64,000 nt of DNA from NCBI GenBank assembly GCA_017591395.1, contig WEDG01001071.1, positions 1-64,000 of the forward strand, in the 5' to 3' direction. Both the position numbers and the translations under genes were made by a program. Below are positions 23,255-33,560 of this stretch, in pieces. Numbering within the stretch: the stretch's first letter is position 1; every line of letters begins with the position of its first letter. Source of the stretch: Schistocephalus solidus. Its lineage: Eukaryota > Platyhelminthes > Cestoda > Diphyllobothriidea > Diphyllobothriidae. The notes under the pieces were generated by a model. It saw nothing but the letters and a program-made list of their open reading frames with translations, did not search any database and was not told the origin of the DNA.

Positions 23255-24505
23255 TTTTATTTATTGATTTATTGCCAGGTTACAGGCAAGGTCAAAAGAG
23301 ATATACAGTAGGGGGTCAAGCTGACAGTGAAAAAAACTCCTGATCGTTCTTTCAAGTGTTTTCAGGAGAAAAAAACTGCAGGTTATTGAGGGATTAAAGT
23401 TCAGGACATGGAAGCGTTGACACAGTTGCACGGTGAAGAACTTATCCTTTCAGTATTATGCATCCGGTATTCTGCACCAGCAGGTATGTCGGCGATAGGC
23501 CGTTCACTGTCGACTGAGGAATAAGCCGATTAAGGTCTGCAGAGCCAGCAATATTGCCCTCAGCGTGAAGTCCTGCATAGAACGCTTCCGGATTCAGAAC
23601 GGAAGAGAGCTTCCACAGAGTCAGCACTCAATTTTTTGGAAGGTGTCCTGAATGTAGAAAACTAATGACAGCTCGTTGATAACAAGGATAAGCTTTGCTG
23701 AATGTTGATAATTCTGGGTAGCTTATTTCAGATTGCTATAGCGTTTACTGAAAAAAACTGACAGTATCTAACGGTGCGTGCCAAAGGAAGAGATAAAAAT
23801 ACATCTCGATGACTGGTGCACCAAGAGTGGTCGAGCTGCCTCAGATATGTAAGGGGGTTAAAGGTATGACTGTTTAAAATTTTAAACAGTTAAAAATAGT
23901 CCCTTGTTTAATCTACGAAGCCGAAAACGGGACAAGGCTTGTTAGCTCACAGCGTTGTCGGTAGTACAGGTTTCTGTATTCTGAAGAGAAAACTCTTTTT
24001 TGTAAAGTAGTGCTGGACAGATTTTATCTTCTTCCGTTCACTAGCGTTCAGAAGGCTAAATAGAGACGAGCAGTATTCCAGACTAGGTCTGACATACATT
24101 TTATAAAGGCTGATTCTACTATTGGCGGTTTTGAAATTTCTGAGAATAAACCCAGTAGTTTGGCATGCTTTCAAGACAATCAGGAAGCAGTGCTCTGACA
24201 GCTTAAGCCTACTAGAATATGATATGCCCAGATCCTTTTAATCTCAGGCCACATTTAGGTTCGTAACCGTCTACGCTTAGATGGGGCTGAGGGTTGGCAC
24301 CAATAACCATATCGGAGCACTAGTGCCAAGAAAGCGAAAGGCGCCATGTGCGACACCACGGAGCGAATGCCTGAAGATCCTTTTTTAAGAGCTCAAGCAC
24401 GATGTTGCGCTTGATCGGTTATATCGATAGGCAACTTTTAAATCATAAGCGTACATAAAGGGGCTTAACATACTGAAAACAAGGGCCTACCCGAGTAAGC
24501 TCAAG
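23255..24505 (-). mobile_element. CR1/L2-like LINE, antisense copy B2
   Basis: A minus-strand LINE of family B, longer than B1. From 24500 downward, broken frames show an RT motif C-like YAYDLKVAYRYN (near 24440), then LKKDLQAFAPWCRTW, a KDLGISYSSRLKLSEHC block, and an intact-looking tail frame (24174-23947) with YKMYVRPSLEYCSSLF and VQHYFTKKSF. The HSWCTSHRDVF and PLARTVRYCQFF end block and the 3' UTR shared with B1 follow, ending in a tail of TTTAT units at 23255-23272. The RT catalytic pair is degraded. 5'-truncated. Confidence 0.78.
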
Positions 24506-25890
24506 ACGGTTTAACGCACAAAAAATCTGAATCAAACTCAAAGGTGACAGATCTAACCTCAACCATCTATTCCAAGATTGATATAACATGGATGGAAATG
24601 GACGCGGGTTACGCTTATTATTATTTATAAAAAAAGGAATAATTGGTGACGTAATGGTAAATAATTAATAAGCGGAAAGAAAAATCACTGTGACCTGCAA
24701 TTTCTTGGGCTGTTGATGTTAACCTTATTAAGATTCTTGTAAAGAAATATATTTGTGTTGTATTCCCGTCTAGGAAGGTTATATTGTGCGGTCGATAAAT
24801 AAGAGGAGGCTTAAAATAAGATTTTGAGGAATGGCAGCAAAATATGAGGTGAGAATTATATTAAAAAATGGACCAAGGGGTTTTAAAAATTAGGAAAATA
24901 ATGATTAGGATAAATTACTTGGGGTGTGTGCCGTCGTTAGGCTGGTAAAATGTCTGACGGAATTGTTTGAGTTCATTATACTTTCCGGAGTGTAAGCAGG
25001 GTTCCAAACTATAATTAGCTTGAAAATTTTGGAGGCGTGATAAGGAACAGATTTAGATTTCCCGTGGCTATTGCTAGATATGCTAAATTTGTAAAGATAG
25101 AACACGTATGGCTTGTTTTGAAGGTGCACGAAGTAGCTTTGACCCAGTTTTTTGAACTAAGATTCGACGGGGGGCCATCGAGGTTCCAAATGGGCCAGAG
25201 TTTTGATGTGTTTACGATTTTACAGTTCCGTGCTCTTTACAAAGAAAAAGCTGAGTCGTAGCATTTGATGTCGTATGGCAATATTTTCCCCTAATTATGT
25301 TATAATTGAAAAATATTGGGCAGACGAAGCAATAATAAACTTCCAACAAAATGAAAGGTAGCTTTGTTCCATTCAAGTTAAATTAACAAAAAATTTCAAG
25401 GAAAGTTTTTCGTAAAAAAATCAGTTTTGAGTTGATGCTTCCTTAATTTTGTTCATTTGACGACTTAATGACACGACCAGAAATTTGGTAATGGCTCTAA
25501 TGATCAGAACCGTAACTTTGGACTTAAGGTGACTCAGATATTAATTTATTATTTGTTTATCACGAGAATAAGCTATGAAAGGCGGGGAAGTGTGGACGAA
25601 CCCCAACATTTGGAGGAACCTTAAGTTCGCTCCAATCGGAGTAAGCAAGGAATGTTTCCGGTTCAAGCTGCAATAATTACCAAAAGACACACAACATAGG
25701 CTCCTGTGTTACCGAATACTTTTGGTGCCGAAATACTTGGAAGGCAACATTTACGGTGATCAAAATGAGCATGGCGCCTGAAACGTTTTAATGCTGTGGA
25801 ATGTAGCAAATTGTGAAATCTGCGAGCTATGTAACTAGAGTGTACCGGCTGTTAATAACCAACACGTCCAGCAGTCTGTTTTCCTCACAG
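24506..25890. other. No gene recognised; probably intron of the HROB-like gene
   Basis: AT-rich DNA upstream of the first recognised HROB exon. Overlapping open frames on both strands at 24905-25261 have no motif. Upstream exons must lie here or further left, or outside the window. Confidence 0.4.
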
Positions 25891-25998
25891 TCTCTGCCCG
25901 CTCGTTGCACTAATTTGGCGTATGAAGTGTTACAAATGGATTTAAAGGCTTCTAAAAAGCGGAGAAGCCTGCCGGGACCCGCAGGAATGCTACCTAAG
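25891..25998 (+). CDS. HROB: HROB-like gene, exon with PGPAG motif
   Basis: A 108-nt exon, phase 0 at both ends, is bounded by an acceptor with a strong pyrimidine tract (ttttcctcacag, ending 25890) and the donor AAG|gtatgt at 25999. It encodes 36 residues ending in KKRRSLPGPAGMLPK. Vertebrate HROB carries a matching basic-plus-PGPAGILP motif just before its OB-fold region. The motif, the splice sites and the collinear exons downstream together support the call. The exon also lies within a longer open frame that begins at 25813, but the upstream part looks intronic. Confidence 0.75.
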
Positions 25999-26721
25999 GT
26001 ATGTACCATATAAGCTCGGTTGCGGCTTATTTATTCTTGTCTTTATCCTTTTATTAAATGACTATAAAAATCTCATTGTTCCGCGTATTATCGATGTCTT
26101 ATTTTCATACAATATCACATAGCGTTGTTTATGCCCGCATGCTTTTTTTGGTTCACACTTTCTGAGTTTTATGTATATTTTCACCGGGAACCTTTAAATA
26201 CGTTGGTGTCCGCTGTGCTGTGGTTATAACCACAAAAATAATTAACAGTAGGTACTCAATAAGCGCTAACTACTATTTTTGCTGTACTTCATTATTTCAT
26301 TACGTATGATTGGTGTTAATGCAATGAAAATGTCTGCATCACATTTCAGGTAAAGGGTTGCTTAACCTTTGTAGTTTAAGTCAATGTATAGCTTTGGTGT
26401 ACGGGCTAAGTCCTGAGACCTTATTCATTTTTTATCCTGCACCAATGTCCTAATAACTGTATCACGATTTTCTCGAAGTCGTTCTTTATTCTTTTTCACG
26501 CCTTAATGCTCGTCTATTAATTTATACACTTAACTATTGAAAAGCCTAGATTGTAGTTAATAAGTTTATTTCAACTCGTGCAATAGTTCTGAACTTTCGA
26601 ACGATTTTTTAATCTTGATGATAATTCGATTATCATCATTTCATGACTCATTTATTTATCCTTTTAATGACTTTCACTTACATAACAGAATCACAAATGA
26701 CCCCGTTTCCTTCTCCCTAAG

Positions 26722-26754
26722 GTTCTGAAGCCCATGCGTAAGAGAACGAGTTTG
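26722..26754 (+). CDS. HROB: HROB-like gene, 33-nt micro-exon
   Basis: The acceptor gtttccttctccctaag ends at 26721 and the donor TTG|gtaagc starts at 26755. The exon is 33 nt, phase 0 on both sides, and encodes VLKPMRKRTSL, which continues the PGPAGMLPK exon in frame. It has no recognisable motif of its own and sits in a region that is poorly conserved in HROB. Support comes from the two good splice sites and the unbroken phase. Confidence 0.6.
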
Positions 26755-26787
26755 GTAAGCATTATGTTGTAATAAGTTTACATTCAG

Positions 26788-26965
26788 TACCTGAAGCCAA
26801 CTAATGAGGTACCCCAAGACACTTCCTTCTCCATCCAAAATGAGGCGGATGACGCACCTGAGCCGACGGAGAACAGAGAACTCTTAAGTAGAGTCCATGC
26901 AGACTGCGGAAAAGAGGCGTGGTCCATCATTTAGTCAATACAGCATTGCAAACATACATCGTATG
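26788..26965 (+). CDS. HROB: HROB-like gene, exon with frame break before the YSI block
   Basis: It follows a 33-nt intron (26755-26787) and ends at ATG|gtacgg. Phase 0 from the left is open for 48 codons (YLKPTNEVPQ...DCGKEAWSII) and hits TAG at 26932-26934. The conserved block QYSIANIHRM, which aligns without gaps to human TYSIVMVLRK, is in the next frame (+1). The exon length is 178 nt, one more than a multiple of three. DCGKEAW resembles human DFGRGPW, but about 14 residues between W and YSI in the human protein have no counterpart. Setting aside the 13 nt 26922-26934 (itself GT...AG) makes the frame continuous. An assembly error, a real indel or a pseudogene are all possible. Confidence 0.6.
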
Positions 26966-27012
26966 GTACGGCTACTTACCCTGCTTCTAGAGCCCTCTTT
27001 TACTCTTTCTAG

Positions 27013-27121
27013 GCCTCTCAGAAGAGTTTTCCCAGAGGGAAGATTCCTGTAATGTGTGCAGCGTTGGACAAGGTGGACAACATTTTTCCAGACGCAAAAG
27101 CTGTCCTCAAAGATGCATCTG
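27013..27121 (+). CDS. HROB: HROB-like gene, OB-fold exon 1
   Basis: A 109-nt exon between the acceptor ttttactctttctag (ending 27012) and the donor G|gtaacg at 27122. It encodes 36 residues and one base, from ASQKSFPRGKIPVM to DAKAVLKDAS. Aligned to human HROB it matches AALKQLPRNKVPNM and DASVVFKDPTG at the same spacing, so this is the first strand region of the OB-fold (DUF4539). The preceding intron is only 47 nt. The following intron is 28355 nt. Confidence 0.82.
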
Positions 27122-28076
27122 GTAACGTCTTTTCCCACGCGTTTTATAATTAAAGACACCATTAAGTAGCCTTATCAATACCTTTTAAATATCGACATAG
27201 TTTCAGCAGAACATTTTTCATGTTTCGAAATGTTCATATGATAAATATCTGCACTGATGGTTCATGAACTTTCCTACGACCGAATTTCAGGGCGTATCTA
27301 ATGCCATTATCGCTCACCGTGATCCGTGGCATTGCAGTATATTTGAAAGACAAGATGACCTTAATAACCCTCTTCATAATTTTTCTTAATACAAAAATAA
27401 TAGTAATCGTTATCAAAAGCATCTTTTATATTCATAGTATTAAAAACCACATAACGACTGATCAAAACATGATCATATTGACATCTGATTTGTTCAAATA
27501 AGCATGTACTTACATCTACTTGCCTCATAGTTCTAGTTCCTAGTTATCGGCCTAGTTTTTGTCATGGAAAATTTTGTAAGAATACAAAACCCGTTTCTGT
27601 AAAAGTCCTTTGTTTTTAAAAGTCAAAATCTGCGTCGCTCTTGAGACAAAACCAGTCTTCTTGATAAACACGTTGATTACGACGCTAATAAGTACTATTA
27701 CTTTTCACATTTAGAACAGACTCTCTTAGCGCTCTGTATCTTTTGTAGTTCACTTTAATTTACCTCATGAGAAACTTTAATAATTCTGGTAGCTTTCCCT
27801 AACGTCACAGTGCTTCTATATTGGTATCATGTGAAGGACAACATTAATTGTGTGGAACCTGTGTTTGCCTGTCAGGGAAATTACCTCTAGTGAAACCTAG
27901 CTACCAATTAAGCAAGCTGCCATATTTTCCGACGAAACGGCCGCGTACTAGCAGCGACTGCTACTAGAATGCGAATATTTAGGTTTGGCGACGGGCCATC
28001 CTGTGAAATATCATAGTCTGATGACGGCAGTACAGCATCACGAGTTCTTCCCGCCTCTGCTGCCTTAAGAAATGGA
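27122..28076. other. Start of the 28.4-kb HROB intron, no element recognised
   Basis: AT-rich intronic DNA without recognisable coding or repeats shared with the rest of the window. Its right edge meets the 3' side of the antisense RTE-like LINE R1. Confidence 0.5.
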
Positions 28077-29224
28077 TCAACATCCAATGGGCGAATTAAA
28101 AAGTAGGAGGCCTCGGGTGATCTGAGATATTCTCGCGATATTGTCGCAGCGAGTGTGGACTGCCTCGTTTGAGACGTAGTTGGTATACTTCACTCGATGG
28201 ATAGTCCTCCGGCAGTGATGGTCAAGTACCTCCAGCCTTCGCTCATCTCCCACGCACAAAGCCGAGCATTCACAACTGTGAAGGGGGACCAACCGGACGG
28301 ATGCACGGTACACGCGGATCCTTGTGGCGACGGAGATGTTGCGTTTGATCCATAGACACTTTCTAAGGATGGCGAAAACCCGGCGAGCGGTGTCGGTTCG
28401 GGAGACAATGTCGTCCTTAATCAGCCCATTGGGCAGTATCTTCGCCCCGAGGTATTGGAAATTGGCTACTTCTTTAAGTTTACAACCATTACTCCCAAGG
28501 GGTGCTTTCTCCTGGTCAAGGATGCAGCTCGAAAAAAATTTGATCTTTCCAGTGTTTACGGATAGGCCGACCAAAGTAGTTATCTCATTCACCCGTGACC
28601 ACAGACTGTAGATCACGAAAACTTGGGCCAGCAAGGCGATATCGTTAATGTAGTGTAGGTCAGTCTGGAGGCACCCAGGTGCAAATTCTACACCGTCAGA
28701 ACCGGTTAGGGCCCTCCCGAGAATCCAGTTACTGACGTAGTTGAATGAAATGGGTGACAGGATGCAACCTTGTCGAATACCAGATCGGATATCAAATGGT
28801 TGGGAGGGGTTGTTATGTACGAGTACTCGTGTAGTAGTGGAGCGATAGTAGGCCTTGATTTTGGCCGGCACACCATCTAGTTCCATTATTCGCCACTAGG
28901 ACTCTCGATTGATAGAATCGAACGCATCGGCGAAGTCAATAAAACAGTCGGTTGCTGGTAGCCATGGCGGAGTTCCAGAATGCATCTCAACGTGAATATC
29001 TGGTCCACACGTCCACGTCCAGCTCGGAATCCGGTTTGGTTGCGCCTTGTACTGGAGTCACGTACAGACTGAAACCGTCTCAGAAGGTCCATAGTGAAGA
29101 CCTTCGCTGCAAAGTCGATGTGGGTTATGCTGCTGTTGTTGTCACATTTTGTCTCATCTCTCTTGAAAACGGGCAAGAGGATGCCCGAACCCCAGTCATT
29201 AGAAACTACTTCGTCTCTCCACAC
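28077..29224 (-). pseudogene. RTE-like reverse transcriptase (R1)
   Basis: The first frame (29224-28886) carries GILLPVFKRDETKC, a degraded DIAAKIF block, and QTGFRAGRGRVDQIFTLRCIL. The second (28886-28077, 269 codons) carries MELDGVPAKIKAYYRSTTTR, motif B SGIRQGCILSPISFNYVSNW, motif C LHYINDIALL (the usual Y-A-D-D is lost), a FQYLGAKILPNG block, and VYRASVRLVPLHSCE. The frame stops after ARISQITRG, earlier than the C-terminal tail I recall for this family. A frameshift lies at motif A near 28900. The reverse-strand frames over this region are shadows. Confidence 0.85.
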
Positions 29225-29229
29225 TTGGT

Positions 29230-29930
29230 CACCTTATATAGCCAGGACACCAGACTGGTGACACAGGCCTTGTAAATTTCTTTGGGAATACCGTCCTCTC
29301 CGGGTGCCTTGTCGTTGTGTCGCCTCTGTATTGCATCGGTAACTTTCTCCCTCGGAAGGGGGGTCGCACGACACTGCATAGGCTGGAGGGATAAAACTCA
29401 GGTTCAGGGGAAAGCGAGGTTGTGATTAGTTGCTCATCAAAGTTGAGGAGGTGTTGGAAGTGCTCACGCCAGGGATCGACCTTGGCTGAGTTTTCAGCAA
29501 TAAAGCCACCACTCACATCGTGAACAGAGTCCAGGGCTTATCACTAACTTGGTGAATAATTTGATAGAGTTTGCGAGTGTCCCCAACGTTTGAGGCCTGT
29601 GCCATGAACGTCGCTATTCCAGACCAATATTTCTGCCGGTCATCCCTAACTGACTTTGCTGTCATGTTCCGGAGTTGGCGGAAGGAAGCATCTTTGTTGG
29701 ACCTGGCTCGAACCGTCTGGGCAGACATTTGCAAGGTTTGTCCAATGATCCAGTCACTGCAGCGCCGCTGGGTGAATCCGATAATTTTATCAGTTGCTCC
29801 ATTCACTACCTTCTCTGTCGGTTCGGGTCGTAAAATGAGACCGAAATTCCGTGTTCAGGGCCTCGGCGGTGCTGGGTTGCCGAATTTTTGCGACATCGAG
29901 GCGTCTTGCCCGTGTCATTTTGGGTCCAGA
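29230..29930 (-). pseudogene. RTE-like linker region (R1)
   Basis: Frames 29806-29513 and 29516-29229 link endonuclease and RT. They contain QRRCSDWIIGQTLQMS, a VRDDRQKYWSGIATFMAQAS block and WREHFQHLLNFDEQ, the usual stretch just before RT in this family. A stop separates the two frames near 29513. There is no catalytic residue in this part. Confidence 0.75.
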
Positions 29931-29939
29931 TGAGAGGTC

Positions 29940-30640
29940 AACTTTCAGGCGTGTGCGAACGAGAACATGGTCAGACCCGTAGGCGTTACGAGTTTCGACA
30001 CCATGCTATCGTGAACCCAGCTGCGAAACCTTGAACCAGCTAGGATGTAGTCGATCTGACTTGCAGTATGTCCTTCGTCTGAATATCAAGTCAGCAGATG
30101 CTTGTGGCGGTGCTGGAAGCACGTGTTCGTGACAAACACTCGGTTCTGCCAAACAAAATTCAGCATCTCATCATTGTCGATCGATAACCAAGCCCAAACC
30201 GACCAATAAGGTGACTGTTTGACGAGGCCCCAGGTACAGTCCTACCATTCTAGGCCCCTTGCAACAATCAACAGATCACGGCGAGGGAGTCTTTCTACTA
30301 ACTCCTGCGTTGTTCGGCAGCTAATGTTGATGCGTACACGGAGACAACCGGAATGTTCGCAAAGTGACCCTTCAGTCGCGCGTAAGCTATTCGGTCATTG
30401 ACTGGTTCCCATGCAAGTAGTGCATGGCTCGCTTGTTCCGAGAGGTCAATAGCCACACCATGTCTACCAGACAATTTGCGTGGGCTGCGTTAATACAGGG
30501 TGAAGTGGTAGTTGACACCCGGGATCTTTATTTCTCTTATATCTGAGTTGGGGATTCGGACTTCAGACAGGCAGCAGACATTCACGTGTTACTGATGAAG
30601 ACCTTGGGTACCTGGGCTCCGAAAGGGTCGCATTTTCCAG
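29940..30640 (-). pseudogene. RTE-like endonuclease remnant (R1)
   Basis: Minus-strand fragments in several frames read CLSEVRIPNSDIREIKIPGV, LSGRHGVAIDLSEQA, AWEPVNDRIAYARLKGHF, IPVVSVYAS, a degraded G-D-x-N-A block, LIGRFGLG and YGSDHVLVRTRLK. These are the ordered blocks of the APE-type endonuclease that nicks the target DNA of such elements. Final S-D-H is present as GSDH. Frames change at least four times, so no protein is made. Confidence 0.75.
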
Positions 30641-30660
30641 CATCTTATACCAACAGCCCG

Positions 30661-31929
30661 TTCCCGGTTGAGTAGTCCAGCTGGTATGCTATTCGCCCAC
30701 ACCACTGGACCAGGGTTGCGGAGCGCTTCGGCTCCCGCGGACGCCGTAGCATGAATCGGAGTACTTTAATCTGACATTTTTCATGAGGTTTCTTGGGGAT
30801 TTTTAACACAGGCGGGTCCCCAACAGCCACTGGGATTGTTTGTTCGAGGTTGTATCCTCTAGCGCTTTGGCTAAAGAACCTAACCACAAGGCAGCGGGGG
30901 CATGCAAACTTATTTAATTGCAGTTCACGGTCACCACGTCACGGTGCCGTCGTAGGGATTTGCGGCGTTTTATAAGGCAGTCAGCGTGCCAGACCTCAGC
31001 TCTCCGCTCCCTGGTAGCACTGTCGCTGCTGGTCTGCGGCTGCTTATTCTTCGGACCTGAAAGTCTGTTTATTTTGCAGCTAACTTTCAATGAAGGCCGT
31101 TCCACTGCCCGCCATATGTGGACGCGCCGGGCTAGGCTCATGGGTAACCTGTCTTCCCGGGGTAACCCTTCTTCCCTGAAGTTGACCTTTTTCGGTGGGA
31201 AGAAAAACTACACTTCATGAGAAGTCTTCTTATACAGACAATATACCTTCTAACCCCTTTATTATTGATGCAGTACAATGTGGTTGCTGTTTGCGTCTCT
31301 GAGGTTTACTCGCTAGGTGATCGCTCGCGCAGTATTCGGACCTCCAGAGCCGACACCAACTCTTGTCGCTATGGTATCGTGCTTGTTGAGTGATAAGGCC
31401 CAACATTCAGATATGCGCTGAAGACAGATGTAATCAAGGTTGCACTTGTGCGTCTTAGTGCTCTTACTAGCATCACAGTTGTTGTTGTATGTCCCGACGC
31501 CGGCTGGCGATGATACTCAGAAAGACGTCTTTTGTTGCTAACGCCCGGAATATCGTCAAACATATCTGTACGGTAGCTCTTCTTGTCCCTGCGCAAGGGC
31601 TCGAATGCCGGGAAGGCAGCTTGAGGAATCTTGGAGATAGGCGCTTGTCTGATACGTAATAGAAAGCTGTTAATACTTGCCAACTCCGCTGCGTTGAACC
31701 GTTTGACCATTGCAAATACCTTCGGCTGTCGCCGTAAAATACATCTACTCACGCGTTACTTTAATAATGGTCACAATCGAAATCATATTGACTTCCTACT
31801 GGTCAGGACACCCTGGGCCTACCAAGTGCCAAAAGTCCACGCGATACATGGTACTGACACTCGGTAGCGAGATTTACTTTGACCATCTTCTCGTGGGAAT
31901 GGACTACAGTTCGGACTGCGCGTGGTAGG
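30661..31929. other. Unassigned intronic DNA, possibly RTE 5' region
   Basis: Minus-strand open frames at 30645-30887, 30914-31141 and 31369-31752 have an RTE-like base composition but no motif I can name. This could be the 5' part of R1 or a separate decayed element. Confidence 0.35.
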
Positions 31930-33560
31930 AGATGCAATGTCAATTACTTCCAGAATCCTGTTGTCACTGATCTTTGTATTTCTGTGCCCAACGACTTTAC
32001 TGCGGTGGTGTACCTGATAACTGACTGGGAAGCCTCTTCAGAGAGGAGCAACGGACGTCAATTGCAGCACACCCCAGATAACTTCTCAGGCCAGGAAAGA
32101 TGGGATCTAGGCCAAAGCTACCGTACCTAACACAATTGGATCTCTGATAAAACTGCCTGACTGGCCGATATCACAACGGCTGCTCGCCTTCGGAGCGTTC
32201 CTAAATTCAGAGACCCGCATTCGGTGACCAGGTGCTATATAAAGCGCGAAAATAAGGAATTTTTGCGTAAAGCTGACAGATATATCGAGGTTGACTCGGT
32301 TCATGCTTATACCAGGAAGCTGTGCCGGATTTTAAAGATGCGCAAAGCTTCTGGTTCGGCTTCTCACAGGATCCGAGGCACCCAGGGTGTGCTGTCAGCG
32401 ACACAGTTGGATTTGAAACTCGTGGATTTGAAACCGTGGGCTTGACTTATCCCATTTCTGGAACGGGCGAACTCGACCCGCCCTTCTGCTGAAGTTCCAT
32501 GGGGAAGCGCTCCGGCACTTAAACCATCTCAAATCATTTACTGACCTACACTTCACCGTTTTCGTTTGGCCAGCTGCACATGATTCACGACACTAACAAT
32601 AAGCTCGTCAGGCTGATGACGAAGGACGAGCCCAAACTCCCATTCAACCGCCACTCTTGTCTGTCCCGATATATCCTCACTATATCGTCGCATCGGTGCG
32701 GACTGTCTCGCTGGATGCTTTGTACTATGTTCTTTACCAAGGCATTACTTTCAGGCAACAGCTATCGAATATCTACAGTTTTTGCTCGGTCTGTGCTTTT
32801 ACAGATGAATAGCCTAGCGAGTGGCCAGTGAATGCGGGTCTTGGTCCCGATCAACATACCGGTTGATCCATGATAATGCACCCTTATCATAGCAAACGTT
32901 TTTGCTGGTGTACCATCTATTTCATAGAGATTAGCAATGAAAATCGAAATTCTCAGAGAATTTGACTAAGCGGCGCCAGAGGATGCATCGTATTGTGAAT
33001 ATTTGGTCAGAGCAGACACGTCCAGCTTGGAACCAGACTTGGTTAAGTGTCATCCATAAACTGTCACGCTCTGAAACCGTCGGAGATTGACGACGACAGG
33101 GACCTTTACAGCAATAGGAATTACACTCGCACGTCATATTGCTCGCCTTTAAGCAGACAGACTGGGCACCTAACTGACGAGCATTTGCTGTCTCCTGCTC
33201 CATTTCTTACTTTAGAACCAAGCCAGATCTCTATATTTAGAGTTTTGGCCGTGCTGAGTATTTTACTTAAAACATGTTGGGCTTGGATGGGAAATAAACT
33301 CTCAGGTGTCCGCGAATGAGAACATAATTTGACCCATAGGTTTTAGCCGTTTCCGCACCGCGATTCGGTTTGCTATCATTAACCGAGATACGAAACTTTA
33401 AGTTTTCGAAAATATATCCCTGATCCGTCTGGTCGCTCGACGATTGTTGGAATAAAAGTTTAGCACATGCTTTTTACGACGACTACAGCACAATGTTGGA
33501 GACGAACCGATGGTTCTAACCAGCGATGCCCAACAACCATTCACTTTTTTCCCAAGCTCA
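31930..33560 (-). mobile_element. RTE-like LINE, antisense, highly decayed copy R2
   Basis: A second, older relative of R1. The minus strand at 33203-32931 reads NQVWFQAGRVCSDQIFTIRC, matching R1's NQTGFRAGRGRVDQIFTLRC, and near 33310-33400 a GAETAKTYGSNYVLIRGHL stretch matches the end of the endonuclease. Stops are so frequent that no domain is open. Outer limits are approximate. Confidence 0.65.

Larger units (their letters stand above)
28077..30660 (-). mobile_element. RTE-like LINE, antisense, copy R1
   Basis: A minus-strand non-LTR element with an apurinic-type endonuclease (about 30600-29940), a linker (29930-29230) and RT (29224-28077). The protein style (SEVRIPNS, ILLPVFKRDETKC, DQIFTLRCILE) is that of the RTE-like elements common in flatworm genomes. 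It lies in the large HROB intron, antisense to the gene. 5' flanking sequence up to about 31220 may still belong to it. Confidence 0.82.

Noticed and set aside
26922..26934. A genuine 13-nt intron in the HROB-like gene
   Set aside because: Frame and GT...AG ends fit, but the length is below known spliceosomal limits; an indel or assembly error is likelier. Kept only as a lead.
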